Below, piece after piece: positions 32,401 through 44,399 of a DNA stretch of 64,000 bases. This DNA is from Sparassis latifolia (lineage: Eukaryota > Basidiomycota > Agaricomycetes > Polyporales > Sparassidaceae). The DNA is taken from the NCBI GenBank assembly GCA_018466975.1, contig CM031563.1:248001-312000 (forward strand), in the 5' to 3' direction. A program made the position numbers and the translations under genes. The notes beneath the pieces were generated by a model. The model saw only the letters and a list, made by a program, of their open reading frames with translations, did no database searches and was not told where the DNA came from. How positions within the stretch are numbered: position 1 is the first letter of the stretch; each line of letters starts with the position of its first letter.

Positions 32401-33437
32401 CTGCTGGTATGTACTTGCGGTTTGCAGCTGGCCTGGCGCACTCGACGCGTCCGATCGGGCAGAACTTCGAAGCGCACGCGTGAGCCTTCGCGATCAGGCC
32501 ACCGGGGGCGTGCACGGGTGCACACCCACAGTGGACCACAGCGCGCGCAGGCCTGCCGTCGATGGCCATCGGGCGTTGGGCTTGCACATAGCTGGCTCTC
32601 TGCGATTCTCGGACTCCGAGTCTGTGGACTTGCTTCTTCTCTGTGGATTTTCTGCGACCGCATTCGTCGAGCAATTGGTGTGAGACGGAACGAGACGGAT
32701 GCGGAACATGCGGCAGATCGATCGGCACAATATCGGGCGGACGCTGCGCCCGGCAGGCGCTGCCTTGGCCTTGGCCTTGGCTGCATCTCGCGGTCTTGGA
32801 AGGGTTCCTTTCGCGCTCGAGCGCGGTTCTTCGTCTTCTGCTGTTATGATTTCGCCATCACGAAGGGACGGGCGATGCGTGTATGCTGGGTGTTCCCGGA
32901 CGCTGCGGTCACATTATATAGACGCGCTGGCAGAAGAACAAGGCAAAGGCAAAGGCGCTTCAAGATGGTACCGGTGTGTGATTGCGATTAAATTATCGAT
33001 TGAATTACGGGCGGCGCGAACGCGGATGCGGACTGCAGCTCGGTCGGCACGGTGGGTCCGGATGCCATAAAACAAGAAAAAACATGGACAAGGAAATGAC
33101 GACCATGAGTTAAAGGGAATGAATAATGACCGACGTGTTGGCGAGTGCCAAATGGCGAATGGTGGAACACCGGAACGATGGCGATGACGAGGTGGAGGAA
33201 ATGCAGATTATGTATGTACCGTAAAGTCTATCCTAGATATGACGAGAACAAATAACGGAGGGCGCGCGCGGGCCATTATACAGGTATACAGGGACACTTA
33301 CAGAGCAGAGGGAGAGAGATGGAACAACGAGAGATGGGCTGAGATGATGACGCGCTGGTGATCGACGCCGGCGGCGAGCGTAGCAGACATAGCATAGAGC
33401 AGAGGCAGTCCGGCCGGGGCACTAGATGTTGAGCACA
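29462..33437. other. Long region (4 kb) without a supported gene
   Basis: Open frames up to about 300 codons occur on the minus strand near 31893-32786, but they overlap others of similar length, are rich in Arg/Ser/Pro and show no domain, as expected by chance in GC-rich DNA. The minus strand at 30077-30409 (for example DLPMLSPDIVDCDSEPIAPS) is slightly more protein-like and might be one exon of an unresolved gene. 33060-33437 is probably the 3' untranslated region of the TEA gene. Confidence 0.4.
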
Positions 33438-35137
33438 TCATACGGCAGCATAGGCATCATAGCTCTGGAAGACAACGATGAGATGAGCGACGGTCATAGA
33501 CATACAACAATGACGAGACGCACATAATGCTGGAGGGGCGCGGCGTCGAAGCAGTTGGGGGCAGCGGGGAAGGGAGGGTAGGTCCCCGCACCGCACAGCG
33601 CCGCATGCGCGGAGTCTTGCGCAATCCCAGCAACAGGCGCGCCCGCGAACTTCCAATCTGACGGCGAGTTGAGATTTAGCGGGCTCGGCGGGAGGCTCAC
33701 GTAGCCCTCGTCGTCGCGATGGAGCAGCTGCGGCGTACCAGCGATGCTGGCGAAGCCGCCGTGGCCGCTTGACGCGGTCTGCACCGTGGCCGGGCTTTCC
33801 AGCGCGCCGTACATCAGGAGCTCGTCAAACTCGGAGCCGACCTCGGGCTGCAGGGAAAATTAGAACACTGACACGCATGCTAGCAGAGGGGGCACTCACG
33901 CTGGACTCGGCCGAGAAGGGGGACGGATCAGCGTCGCCGAAGCTGCTCGCCTGCGGGGAGAGCGGCGGCGTCGAGGCGGGGCTGTTGAACTGGTAGACGA
34001 CAGACAGCAGGACCTCCTCAACGGGCGTCTGGGCAGACTGTGACGGGTTGCACGAGCGAACAATTTCCTGGACGATCGTGTACGACGTCGGGTCTGCCGG
34101 CGGCAACGCGTCAGCAAGCGAATTGTGAGTAAGAGAACAACGGCGCGGGGGCGTACCGTTACAGTCGCAGAGCCGCTGCCAGAACTGCGGGACAAAGAGC
34201 GTCTTGTAGAGGAACGTGCACTCCATGGGCGCACCCCAGACGGGCGCGGGCATGCACGAGGACGAGCAGAGCTCAAGCTCGGTGCGCTCCTCGTGCACGC
34301 GGCGGTCGTTCTGGAGGACACGGAAGGACGAGTACGCAGTCAGCGGGGTGCGCGACATGAAGGTGACCGTGGGATCGATGGAACGCAGCGTGCGCGGCGT
34401 GGAACTGGGCAACGGGGAGGTTGACGAGGACGGGCCGGCACCGTAGGAGGTGAGCGGTGTGAGGCTTGCGGGCTGCTGGAGGCCGTTGTCTGGGATGACG
34501 TCGATTGAGACGTAGCTGCAAGGCGGGGGAGAGGGTGCAGTGGACGAAGGCGTGTTCGCGGGAAGGTCGGAAGCGCTGTTGTTCGGCGCGACGTCCTTGG
34601 GCGATTCCGCCTTGGAGGGGTGCATCATAGCGATGTGTCTGCTGGACAAGAGCTGGAGGACTAGAGGGATGTGGTGAGCGGCGAGAACAATTCGTGGGCA
34701 GAGGACCTACTACGTTTGCCCTCGGCGGTGTCTCTGAGTTGCTGGAGGCGACTGCCAACCTGCTTGGGAGTCCTACGCTTGCCGGTCGAGTTGAAGATGT
34801 AGTCCGAGATGAACTTGTTCCTCATTGGAAAACGACCAAAGGCACGCGCCGTCCGCGACTCGACGGGCTGGTATTTCTCGAGACCTGCGCGAACGCGTGG
34901 TTGAGCAGACGTTGGAGAAACAGGATGATGTATGCGCGGGTTACCTTCGACGAGGGCGGCCTCAAGATAGGGAGGCCAGACGACCTCGCCTTTGCCCTTC
35001 ATTGTCTTCCAACATTTGCGGCCTGTCACGATGGTCTGAATGGTGTCGTTGATCTCGTCCTTGGAGGAAGAGGAGTAGGAGAGCTCTTCTGTGGAGGAGA
35101 CGCGGACGTGCTGGGCGAACTGGCGGGCGGCGGACAT
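33438..35137 (-). CDS. TEA/ATTS-domain transcription factor
   Basis: The gene starts MSAARQFAQHVRVSSTEELS at 35137. The TEA DNA-binding domain follows at about residues 38-115: GRKCWKTMKGKGEVVWPPYL, EAALVE, then after an intron GLEKYQPVE, GRFPMRNKFISDYIFNSTGK and RRTPKQVGSRLQQLRDT. This matches the AbaA/Tec1/TEAD family, including the recognition helix QVGSRLQQL. The rest is Ser/Pro-rich with MECTFLYKTLFVPQFWQRLC and DELLMYGALESPAT, and ends SYDAYAAV at TGA 33438-33440. Introns lie at about 34950, 34700, 34130, 33870 and 33485. In ascomycetes AbaA and Tec1 control conidiation and filamentation. A developmental role here is inferred. It is the only clear DNA-binding regulator in the window. 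Confidence 0.92.
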
Positions 35138-37402
35138 TGTGAGAGAGGGATGGGAGAGAAGTCGCCGCGGGAGGAGGGATTTATATCCAGCGAGAGAGGG
35201 AGTGGTGGAGGATAGACGCCTGTAGAGTTCGATCTCCGGGAACGGGCGTCGAGGGTGATGAGAGAGTCTAATTAAGGCAGGGTAGAGTGGGGCTAGAAGG
35301 GAGATTTCGCTGGCTTCGCGAATCGCGCTGCTTGCCAGATCGATATTCGAGTTTCAGATACGCGGGCTCCTCCGTGCGATTAACTCGAGTTTTCGCTTTC
35401 TCGAGTCTCCCCCATCCGGACACTTGCTCCCTGCCAATCCTCCTGCCCACCTCGTCCACGCACGGTGTCACTGCCCGGCACTGCCCCTCTCCCACAGCGA
35501 CGCGCGCTTCGCGTCCGAGGAACCGACGGCGTCCATCCTCCTCCGACCGCTTCATCGCCCGCACCCCAACGCCGATCTGGGGGAAACCGACGATGGAATC
35601 GCTCCGGTCCGATGGCTACCCAGAAGAACGCCTCCCCGAATTCAGCCAGAAGCACTCCCGAGGACGGCATATGACGCCTCCCCAGCCGTAAATCGAGCCA
35701 ACTCCCCGTCCACGTAGACCCCAAGTGGCCATAGTTGCATGCCGTACCCAAGCCGCAGCGTGCGGACTCGGTAGCGGCTGCAGCCCGACGAGCCATCGCG
35801 ACCGAAACACGCCGGAATGCGATTCGCTGTTGCAAATAAGCATATACACCATCGGGCGAGCAGGGAGAGAACAGAGGAGAACAGGCGCCAGCCAATCACC
35901 GCCCTCCAGCTCGGCGATGGAATCTCAGCGACCGTCCTAAACGGGAAGCCTTCCGCTTCCTTCGTAGACGCTCTCCTCTCCGGGTAATCCCCGCCCGCCA
36001 CAGTGGTCCTCTACAAAATTGAGAAGACTTTGGCCACGCCGTCGCCCGGCCTCCGTCCAGCGGGCAGCCTCCCGACTCCCAGTCTCTTCCCCCGTCCTTG
36101 CTATCAATCCTCTGGGTGCCGCCCGGTATCTCGCTCAGAATATTAGCCTTTTGTCTCATGCTAAAACTTAACGTGTCCCCCTAGGCTGGCCACAGCATTA
36201 TACGTACTTTGCCTCATATGTCCGCTCGCATCTTTGAAATTGTCAGCGTCTCCTATTTTCGACTGCAAATTCGCAGAGGAACGTCCTCTCATTCGCGCAG
36301 GGGCCGTTGATGTGCCTTTCCGGCACTCCCACTGGAATATTGTGGTCGATTCACGGCACAGTGCGTAGACACCACCTGATTTCTGGTAAAAATTTGGCCA
36401 GCCAATCTGACGGGTGAGTCCCCTGGTCCAATCGCAGCTGGACGCGCTTGGCTGGCAGTGCGTGCTGATAGCGATTTGCCCACCAACACGTCGTGACCGT
36501 TCTGTCATCTCTTCGGTCCGGCCCGCGCAGACGATTGGCAGAGGTCCACTGGCCAACGCGATTGGAGGACGGAGGCGCCAGCTGAGCATTGGCTGAGGGT
36601 GGGCACGGGGACTGGCTGGGACGCGTCTAATCAGCGCACGTCGTCTCTGCATCAGACCCCGCGCGTGCAAATCGCTGCGTCCGCGTTTCCCCAGATCCTA
36701 CCCCGATGGACGCCCGCCCCGCTGCTATCGCGGGTCACCCTTCTCCCGCGGCCCATGGACGCGTCGATGTCTCCTACCCGTTGACGTCGACACCGAAAAT
36801 CCGTTCCACAATCCGCCTCCCCTCCCGCGCCGCATCTGCCCTCAGTCGTACCGCTGCTCTTTAGGCCTGCCAGACGCGCCCGCTGCATGGGTCAACCGAC
36901 GTACCACGGTCCCGTTCCGAGCAGCTCTCGGGACGTGCACCGATGTCACCAGACCGCGCGACCCCGAAACCCATGGGCCCATCACAGAGAACACCGAAAC
37001 GAAACGAGTTCACGAGAACAAGAACACGATCGGGGAGCTCGTCGTCGGGTCGGACTGATCTGCCCACAAACACGAGGCCGTATTGTGTGATATGACGCAC
37101 CGACTGATCAACGCACACAGGAAACCGCGCAATCAAGATCGCGCCGCCGCCGTCTCCAGAATCGTTGGAATGTTATTATTATCCTTCGATATGGCGAGAA
37201 ACGCTCGCGAGCTACACCGACGCGCAGCGAGCGAAGAGAGCGTCAGTCCCCGCATCTCGAATGCGAACAATTGCGCACCATCGCCCAGCAGCGCGGCGCG
37301 GGGATGCGGGCGGGGCTGCTTCTAGCGCACGATCACGCGCCTCGTCTTCTGCGGCGGCACGTGCGTCGCGTTTCGCTCGCCTCGGCGCGGGACAGCAAAG
37401 TC
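35138..37402. promoter_or_regulatory. Long upstream region of the TEA factor gene
   Basis: About 2.3 kb with no supported gene, upstream of a probable developmental regulator. Long upstream regions are common for such genes. The part nearest the start is purine-rich on the plus strand (GGGAGAGAAG, GGGAGGAGG). No defined site can be named. Confidence 0.4.
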
Positions 37403-38579
37403 ACTGGATGACTTTCCGTAACGTTTAGAACCAACTTTTCTAGATTTCGCGAGTTCCAACCGGAGCGTGAAAGCGTGACCCGCTCGTGACCAAGTGTGAC
37501 AATCAACCGTTAGACCGGCCCAAGTGAGCGGGACGGGCGCTAATGCCTCTGATGCACGTCTGGAGAGGGTGTCGACCCCCTCTCCAGATTTGCCTGTCTG
37601 GAGAGCATTTGGTGCAATCGACTCAAGATGGGCGGAGATTCGGCTATCCGGGACATTTCCCGGAACTCCGCTCAGTCACGGTTGTGATTCCTTTCTATGG
37701 CAGGTGGTTCGGGCGCCTACAGAGCGTTTAGCAGTCTGGAACGCAAAATCTAGAAAAGTTGTATCTAAACTGTGTTACGGAAAGGGATAATTCTATTGAG
37801 AAACCCTCAGAAACCCGGAAACCCCGAGAAACCCCGGGTTTCCGGGGCCACTCGAAGAAACCCCCCAACTTGGAAATTTGAGGGGTTTCCCTCTCCGGAG
37901 GAAGTCTCGGAGGCCGGCCGGCTGGCCTCGTGGGCTACCCCAATTGGTCCACCGCCACCGCCACCGCAGCTGTCAAGTCCTTGCCAATAATAAAGAATGC
38001 ACTCCTCCTCGTCGCCAGCCTATCAGTCTAAAGGAAGGCTCTTCAGTAATGGGTCGCTCCTCGTTCAAGTTGATTCGCCTGTAGTACCAGTATGACACAA
38101 TGGATAACCCAGTTGACAGGTGCACGGTTGCCCTCGCGCAGTCAGCACCGGAGTTATCACAACATCCTTCAGTTGCTGCGCTGCCGTCAAAGCCTGCTCG
38201 TAGCACAAAGATGCATGGAGGGTCTTCCCACCAGCATCTTTGCCGGATGTTCGCGGACAGGCCATAATTGGCGGAATTGCACTGATTCTTGTGCTGCTTC
38301 AGAGACGGAGGCTGACGAGTTGCTGGTAGTTAATTTCATAGTAGAGTAACTCACATGCTGAAGCTTAAGCGGGCAAATTTCAGGTCGACATTCAATGTAT
38401 TTGGTGCGTCTGCCAGCGCTAATGCTCCGGACTGCTCTCCGTCCACGTCAATGTCATCCGGCGGTGAACCGATCCTCCTGGTTCAGAAACCGGATTTCTG
38501 AACTACCCAAAAGGGTTTCTGGGGTTTCCGGGTTTCTGAGGGTTTCTCAATAGAATTATCCTACGGAAAGTCACCCAGT
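37403..38579. mobile_element. Outer terminal-inverted-repeat element, interrupted by a second element
   Basis: The left end ACTGGATGACTTTCCGTAAC, continuing GTTTAGAACCAACTTTTCTA, is the imperfect inverse of the right end. The right end is split: AAATCTAGAAAAGTTG...CTAAACTGTGTTACGGAAAG (37747-37784) and, after the insert, TACGGAAAGTCACCCAGT (to 38579). Removing the insert and one 9-base copy gives an element of about 391 bases with ends of about 45 bases. It has no coding capacity and no clear target-site duplication, so the superfamily is open. An inner hairpin GGAGAGGGTGTCGACCCCCTCTCC lies at about 37562. Confidence 0.75.
37785..38561. mobile_element. Inner non-autonomous element (777 bp) with perfect 41-base terminal inverted repeats
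   Basis: The ends are GGATAATTCTATTGAGAAAC... and its exact inverse ...GTTTCTCAATAGAATTATCC; 41 bases match perfectly and weaker pairing continues inward. It is flanked by TACGGAAAG on both sides (37776-37784 and 38562-38570), a 9-base target duplication. A 9-base duplication with long inverted repeats is the pattern of Mutator-like (MULE) elements. No transposase frame is present. The insertion hit the right inverted repeat of the outer element. Confidence 0.88.
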
Positions 38580-39214
38580 ATGAGCTTATTGCTTCGGGAA
38601 CGATCTCCATTAATTATCATAATTGCAGCCTCTCGATTTCCTCGGGCGCACACACCCCGCGCTCCGGGGCGCACGGGCTGCTTCGGTTCGCGTTCGCCCC
38701 CGCCTTCTGGAAAAATCCTCGCGCACCTGATGGAAGAGCTCGAGCCTCGACAGTGTATAACAGCGTTATTAACCCATGTCATATGCGCAGACGTTACGCC
38801 TCTTCCTGCTGGCCTGCAGGCTTCCGTGCTGATGCGAACGTAGGGCTTCGGACGCGCACTGGCGTCGATGCACGCCTACCGCACATGCGAACCCCGTTCT
38901 GCCCCCAACAGGTCTTATGCGTCCTCGAGAAGCACAGAAGCCACCTGCCGCGGGTCACGCTGCCGCTCGCTTACGTCGGGCGCCCACACACACGGACTGC
39001 AAACGCGAGCACATGACGTCGAGGATCGGTATGTAAGTAGGACGAGCATCACACGCAGTAGCGTACGCGGTACATAGTGCGGGTATAAGCAAAGTCTGTC
39101 CAGGCGCGAATCGCGCGTCTCGCAAAGTCCGCAAGATATGGTGTATGGTGTACAGCAAGTAGTCGCACGCATCTACAAGTGGAGACTCGGAAGCACTGGG
39201 CCGGTCGCGTGCCA
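38580..39214. other. 3' flank of the GH5 gene
   Basis: No supported gene; short overlapping frames only. It should contain the 3' untranslated region of the minus-strand glucanase gene. Confidence 0.45.
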
Positions 39215-42200
39215 TCATGTGTGCGCCCCGCCGTACCTGCGCGCCGGCGCGCTGGTCGTCGCCGCAGCCGCTGCTGGCGCGCTGGTCGCCGCCGCAGCCG
39301 CAGGCGCACTCGTCGTCGTAGCCGCAGCCACCGCAGACGTCAACACCGGCGCCACAGCAGCACCATACGACACCGCCCCACACCCCGCCGTCGGTATCGC
39401 CGAGCTGAGCGCATACCACGCGTCCGGATACGTGCAGCCCGATATCGTCGTGACCGCGCTCGCAGTATCCCCCGCGTCGTACCACCCGCTCCCAACCGGG
39501 ACCGTCGCAACGCTCGTCAGCGCCGTCGGCGCCGGCAGCGTGCTCACGCCCGCGGTGCCCGTGTACTGCGGGAGCATCAGCACCGACTGCGCGGGCACGC
39601 CCGCCATCGTCGTCGGCGGCCACACGCCGTACGTCGCCACGGACGTCGCCGCGATCGTGCCCGCGCCCGCCCCGCCCGTCTGCCACGACGCGTACTCGCC
39701 GTCGAACGGGCTCTGGCCCCCGCCGAGCGCCGCACACGTCCCGATCGCCTCCCGGGGGTCCGTCGGCATGAACCCGTACTGCAGCCCGAGCTGGTACGAC
39801 CACAGCGGTGCCTCGACGCTGTTTGACGTCGACGAGTTCCCGATCTGCACCCGCGAACCGTTAGCGCTGTTGAATGCCCGATGCGAGATTCCGCCGAGCG
39901 TCAAGCAGGGCAGGAGGCGCGCAGGAATGGAAATTGGAAAGGGGAGGGGGTGGGACGGACAGCAGCACGACGCACCTTCCACGTCCAGAAAAACCAGTCC
40001 TGGAGCGCGTCCATGCTCGCGAGCGCATACGTCCTGACCCCCTCCCGCGTCGTCTCGTTCCACAGCGCCGCGTCAGACCACAACGTGCAGTTCGCAGCGG
40101 AGCTCGAGCCCTGCCCGACGCCGTTGACGTACAGCCCGCAGTCGTTCATCCCGTTGCTGAACTCGCCCGAGTACGTCACCCCAAACGCAGTCTGGCTGCG
40201 ACGCGGGTGTCAGCGCGAATGCGAGCCCGGCGGACGGGACGTACCTGGTGTTCGCCTGCGGGCCCCACGCGTTGCACGCCATCAGCGGCCACTGCCCGCC
40301 CAGCATGTTCGCATTCCCATTCGCCGGTACGGCGACTGGCTCGCCATTCGGCGATCCGTCAAACGCAAAGTACATGTGCGTGTCTGCACGCAGTCAGGCG
40401 CATGCGACACCGGAGCAGCAACGCCAACACGCACCGAGCGCGACCCTGTCCGAGCCGGTGAGCGTGCCCGCCCAATACGCGGCGCCCTGGAAGCCGTCGT
40501 GGATCGAGATGAACGGGCCCTTGCCCTCGCCGACGCCCGTGATCTCGCGGATCATGTCGTACGCGTGCAGGTAGCTGTGACGGGCCCGGACGGGCGGTCA
40601 GCCTGCGGGAGCACAAGCACGGAAGGGAACGGAAGACGCACAATGTGATGAGCTGGTCCTTCCCGATGGTCGACAGCAGCGCCTCGTTCACGATGCCAAA
40701 CATTGGTATCACAGGCGCGTACTCGGGCTGTCGGCGATAACGGTCGTACAGGTGCACGGAACGCAGTTAGATTCTAGATCCCGGCGGACGAAACGGGGCG
40801 AGCGAGCTGCGCACCTGGGTGATGAACTCGGTGAGGATCCGGATGTAGTCCAGCGCACGCTCGGCGTTCGCGAGGCCCATGGGCCCGTTCAGGAAGTTGA
40901 CGACGCCCAATTTGCCCGAATGGTTGTACCCTGGCGTCATAAGCATCCAGATCGTCAGCGCGAGCTTAGCCGGGGACCGACGCGGGGCTCACCGTTCTGC
41001 GATCCGGGATCGTATGCAAGTCAAGGTTGACTCGAAGGCCGTACTTGCGCGCCCAGCCGACGACGCGCAGGAAATAGCTTCGCGGAACGCCCTGCGTCAG
41101 CCGTTGGGACGAGTGCCCACGATGCGGATGCACTCACTTCCAGCACGTCCTCGCCAGGAACGGTTCCGCGACGGCGGCCCCGGTGGCGTCCACGCCGACG
41201 TTGCCCCAGGTGTTGATGGCCCAGAAGGGAAGGGGCACGCGGATCCAGTTCAGGCCCGCGCCTGTGCGGCGCAGTCAGATCAGCATTCGTCGCCACCCGC
41301 TCAACGCGACTTCAAATTCGAGATCCAAATCGACGCCACCGGGAGCCAGTGCGCGTCTGGCGCCCGGTGGAGACTCGAGCAGAGCGTAAAGACGGACGGC
41401 AGACGCACCGGCAATCTCAGCGATGTCCTGCTCGGTGATGAAGGTGTCGTAGTGCTGCTCGAGCGTCTGCTGGAGGGTGCCGTTGCCGGCGAGGGCGGTG
41501 CTGAGGGTCCACTCGTCGACCGCGCCGGGGTTGGCCTGGAAGAGGGCGGGGGTGATGAAGGGCTCGAGGACGAAGAGCCCGCCGAGGTTGACGCCGTTGA
41601 TGCGGTCCTGGCCCCAGGTCCAGTTCTCGCTGAGGGCGGGCGTCCACGAGTTGACGCGCGCGGTGTTGTTCCACGGGTCGGACGGGTCGGACACCCCTGC
41701 GCGGCGGAGGCGGGAGGTGTCAGCTTGCTCGGGCGAGCGTAGGCAGAGGAAGGGACGCACAGTAGCCTCCGAAGGGGTTTATGTACGTGAAGGTGGAGCC
41801 GTCTTGCACGGTGACGGTGGTGCCATTTCCGCCGCTGGTGGCTGTCAAGGGCGTGTTTGGGGGTGTGCCGAGGGGACCGCTGGAGGAGCCAGGGCTGGAG
41901 GAAGAAGAGGCGTTGGAGTTGCTGTGCTTCTTGACGACGACGAAGTAGACGGGAAGGACGACGGCGAGGACGACGACAACGAGGAGGATGAAGGCGGCGA
42001 GCCAGAAGAGCGGGCGGGTGTAGAAGGGGCGCTTTGTGTAGCGACGGGCAGCAGCATCGGAGGCGGCGGAAGCCTCTGCGGCGTCTAGCTCTTTGGACTG
42101 GGGGATACCGTCGACACGGTTTGTGAGGCCCTCAGAGGACGCGAGGAGGTCGCCCGAGGGCTGGTATGGGTCGGAGTAGGGCGTAGGGATCGCAGAGGAG

Positions 42201-42346
42201 TCGCGAGGGGTGGAAGCACCCGACGCGGCGGGGAATACGGAAGGAGGATGGGGCACGAAGGGCACCGCAGGGTCTGGCTGGTCGGACTCTGAGCCGGAGC
42301 CCGAGTCTCTGGTGGACAAGTGAGGGCCCTCTGTGTCGGAATACAT
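39215..42346 (-). CDS. Membrane-anchored GH5 exo-beta-1,3-glucanase
   Basis: Starts MYSDTEGPHLSTRDSGSGSE at 42346. A polar cytosolic tail of about 100 residues precedes one membrane span (LFWLAAFILLVVVVLAVVLP), making a type II membrane protein, then a Ser-rich stalk. The GH5 barrel follows: INGVNLGGLFVLEPFITPAL, GLNWIRVPLPFWAINTWGNV, KYGLRVNLDLHTIPGSQNG and VIPMFGIVNEALL with the acid/base Glu after Asn. VTYSGEFSNGMNDC carries the probable nucleophile Glu, and TWK marks the C-terminal part. The tail is Ala/Ser/Thr-rich (APAAAAATSAPAAAAATTSA) and ends at TGA 39215-39217. This is the layout of fungal ExgD-type enzymes that trim beta-1,3-glucan in the wall. Several introns, most short. It is divergent from panB. 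Confidence 0.9.
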
Positions 42347-43341
42347 GAGAGGAGAGGGGAGAGCAGAAGGAGGGGAAGAGGCTTGAAGCCTCGATGCAGG
42401 CCCCGGGCGTAAAAGAGAGACATGCGTGCCCAATATAGCAAGGTTAGCCGCCCGCGCTGTTTCATATCTCTCGACTCCCACGATTCTCTTCTTGCTCCAC
42501 TCGCCGACGACGATAATTACATCTTCCCTGGAGTAGCTTTGGAGCTGCGTTGGTAGGGCGGTGGAGCATACGTGCCTGGAGAACGTGGGAGGAAGGGCCG
42601 CGAGGAGGCGAGGAGGAAAGGCCGCGAGCTCGGATGGGAGTATTATATTACTGTACGCGACGTCGCGCTCTCTACGCGTCCTCAAAGCGTAGGTCTTGGA
42701 TCCAGAAGGGGTTGGGAGAGTTGATTAGAAACATCATTGGAAGGAGACTGAGTTTCAAGGCACAATCACCCATCAAAGTACAGCGCTCTCAGCTCAGGAC
42801 CTTCCGGCCTCTCTGATTAGTCCTACACGAGAGCGAAGACGTTCTCTTGAAGGGATGACGTCGTCGGGTAAGTCTGATACCAAAACGGGAAGGGGAGATG
42901 CTGGAAAAGGAAAGAAATATCGGCGCACAGCGCCACTGATGTCATTCGCAGCTGGTCTGACGGCACTAGCAGCTATTCGTGCTCTCTTCCTCGGTTTTTC
43001 TAAGCCGCCATTACTTATAGGTAGGTAGGTATATTACCGGCATGGGTCCCAGTTAAGGTTGTCGCTGTAATAAGTACATGCAAAGCCATGCTGCGACACA
43101 CGTCGTTGGTAGAAAATGGAGGCTCTCTGTTTAGAATGCCAGAAGCACGAAAGGTGACCTGAATGTCGAGCTGGACGAAGATGACTCGGCTGAGGGCATA
43201 TAAGTTACTGCGTCTTTCTCTCGCGACTGTGCGAGAAGTCGTACGATGCTAAAAACGCTGAGCTCTGTGCCCAGAGCGGATACACCTCCTGAGCAGAACT
43301 ATAATATTCCGCGTGATCGCCGTCGCTGAGTCGCTGCCAGC
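42347..43341. promoter_or_regulatory. Shared upstream region of the GH5 gene and panB
   Basis: About 1 kb between divergent starts. It includes a short GTAGGTAGGTAG run at about 43019. An open frame continues upstream of the GH5 start to 42685 but is Arg/Ala-rich and is not needed. Confidence 0.45.
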
Positions 43342-44399
43342 ATGCGAGTTCTACTCGGTCTCTGTTCCTCCCGCCTTCCCTGTCACCCAACTACTCGCTT
43401 CCTCAGCCGGAGATGGATGAGCGTCCGCCCAGAGGACAACCCGGCTGCCGCACGTACGTCCCCTCCTGTCCTCTCCCCCTCGTTTTTTACTCACCCGCAC
43501 CATGAAAAGCCCGTAGGAAGGTGACCATCGAGCATCTGCACAAACTGCGCCGCGCGGGCACACCCATCACGATGCTCACCGCGTACGACTTCCCCACCGC
43601 CCGCGCGTGCGACGCCCACGGGGTCGACATCACCCTCGTCGGCGACTCCCTCGCCCAGGTCTGCCTCGGCCTCCCCTCCACCACCCGCCTCACCCTCCCC
43701 GAGATGGTCCACCACACCCGCGCCGTCGCCCGCGGCACCACCGCCCCGCTCCTCGTCGCCGACATGCCCTTCGGCACCTACCACGCGTCCCCCGCCGACG
43801 CCGTCCGCAGCGCCGTCCGCCTCGTCCGCGACGGCCGCGCCGAGGCCGTCAAGCTCGAGGGCGGCTCCGAAGTCGTCCCCGCCGTCCGCGCCCTCACCGC
43901 CGCCGGCATCCCCGTCATGGCCCACGTCGGCCTCCTCCCCCAGCGCCACGCCATGCTCTCCGGCTACCGCGTGCAGGGCCGCGACGCCCCCGCCGCCCAC
44001 GCCCTCCTCCGCGCCGCCCTCGCCCTCGAGGACGCCGGCGCGTTCGCCGTCGTCCTCGAGGCCGTCCCCCACCCCCTCGCCGCGTACATCACCCGCCGCC
44101 TCCGCCGCGCACCCACCATCGGCATCGGCGCCGGCGCCGAGACCGACGGCCAGGTGCTCGTGTGGGACGACGTCATGGGCACCTGGGGCGGCCACCAGGC
44201 CAAGTTCGTCCGCCGCTTTGCTGATGTCGCCGGCGCGGTCGAGGGCGGCGTGAAGAGCTACTTGCAGGCGGTCAGGGAGCGCACCTTCCCCGTCGCGGCG
44301 GAGAGCTATGAGATGGCCGAGGGGGAGCTGGAGAAGTTCATGCGGTTGGTCGAGGAGGAGGCCCCGCTGTCGTCGGCTGTCGCGAAGACAGAGCCGTGA
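43342..44399 (+). CDS. panB: 3-methyl-2-oxobutanoate (ketopantoate) hydroxymethyltransferase
   Basis: Exon 1 (MRVLLGLCSSRLPCHPTTR, then FLSRRWMSVRPED) looks like a mitochondrial presequence. A short intron between about 43455 and 43512 leads to KVTIEHLHKLRRAGTPITML and TAYDFPTARACDA. The barrel follows with VDITLVGDSLAQVCLG, LPEMVHHTRAVARG, VMAHVGLLPQRHAMLSG, APTIGIGAGAETDGQVLVWD and DVMGTWG, all PanB hallmarks. The enzyme makes ketopantoate from ketoisovalerate and methylene-tetrahydrofolate, the first step towards pantothenate and CoA. Exact exon 1 end is uncertain: the classical GTACGT donor leaves the frame off by one, the GTCCCC donor four bases on keeps it. Third codon positions are almost all C or G, far more than in neighbours. 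A decayed copy lies at 25075-25963. Confidence 0.92.

Noticed and set aside
31893..32786. A 297-codon open frame on the minus strand
   Set aside because: It overlaps similarly long frames on both strands, is rich in Arg, Ser and Pro, has no domain and no typical start context. GC-rich DNA produces such frames by chance.
39179..39826. Long Arg/Pro-rich frames on the plus strand over the GH5 gene, and a similar set over panB at 43607-44224
   Set aside because: They are shadows of the GC-rich coding strand. The real frames have clear GH5 and PanB motifs.
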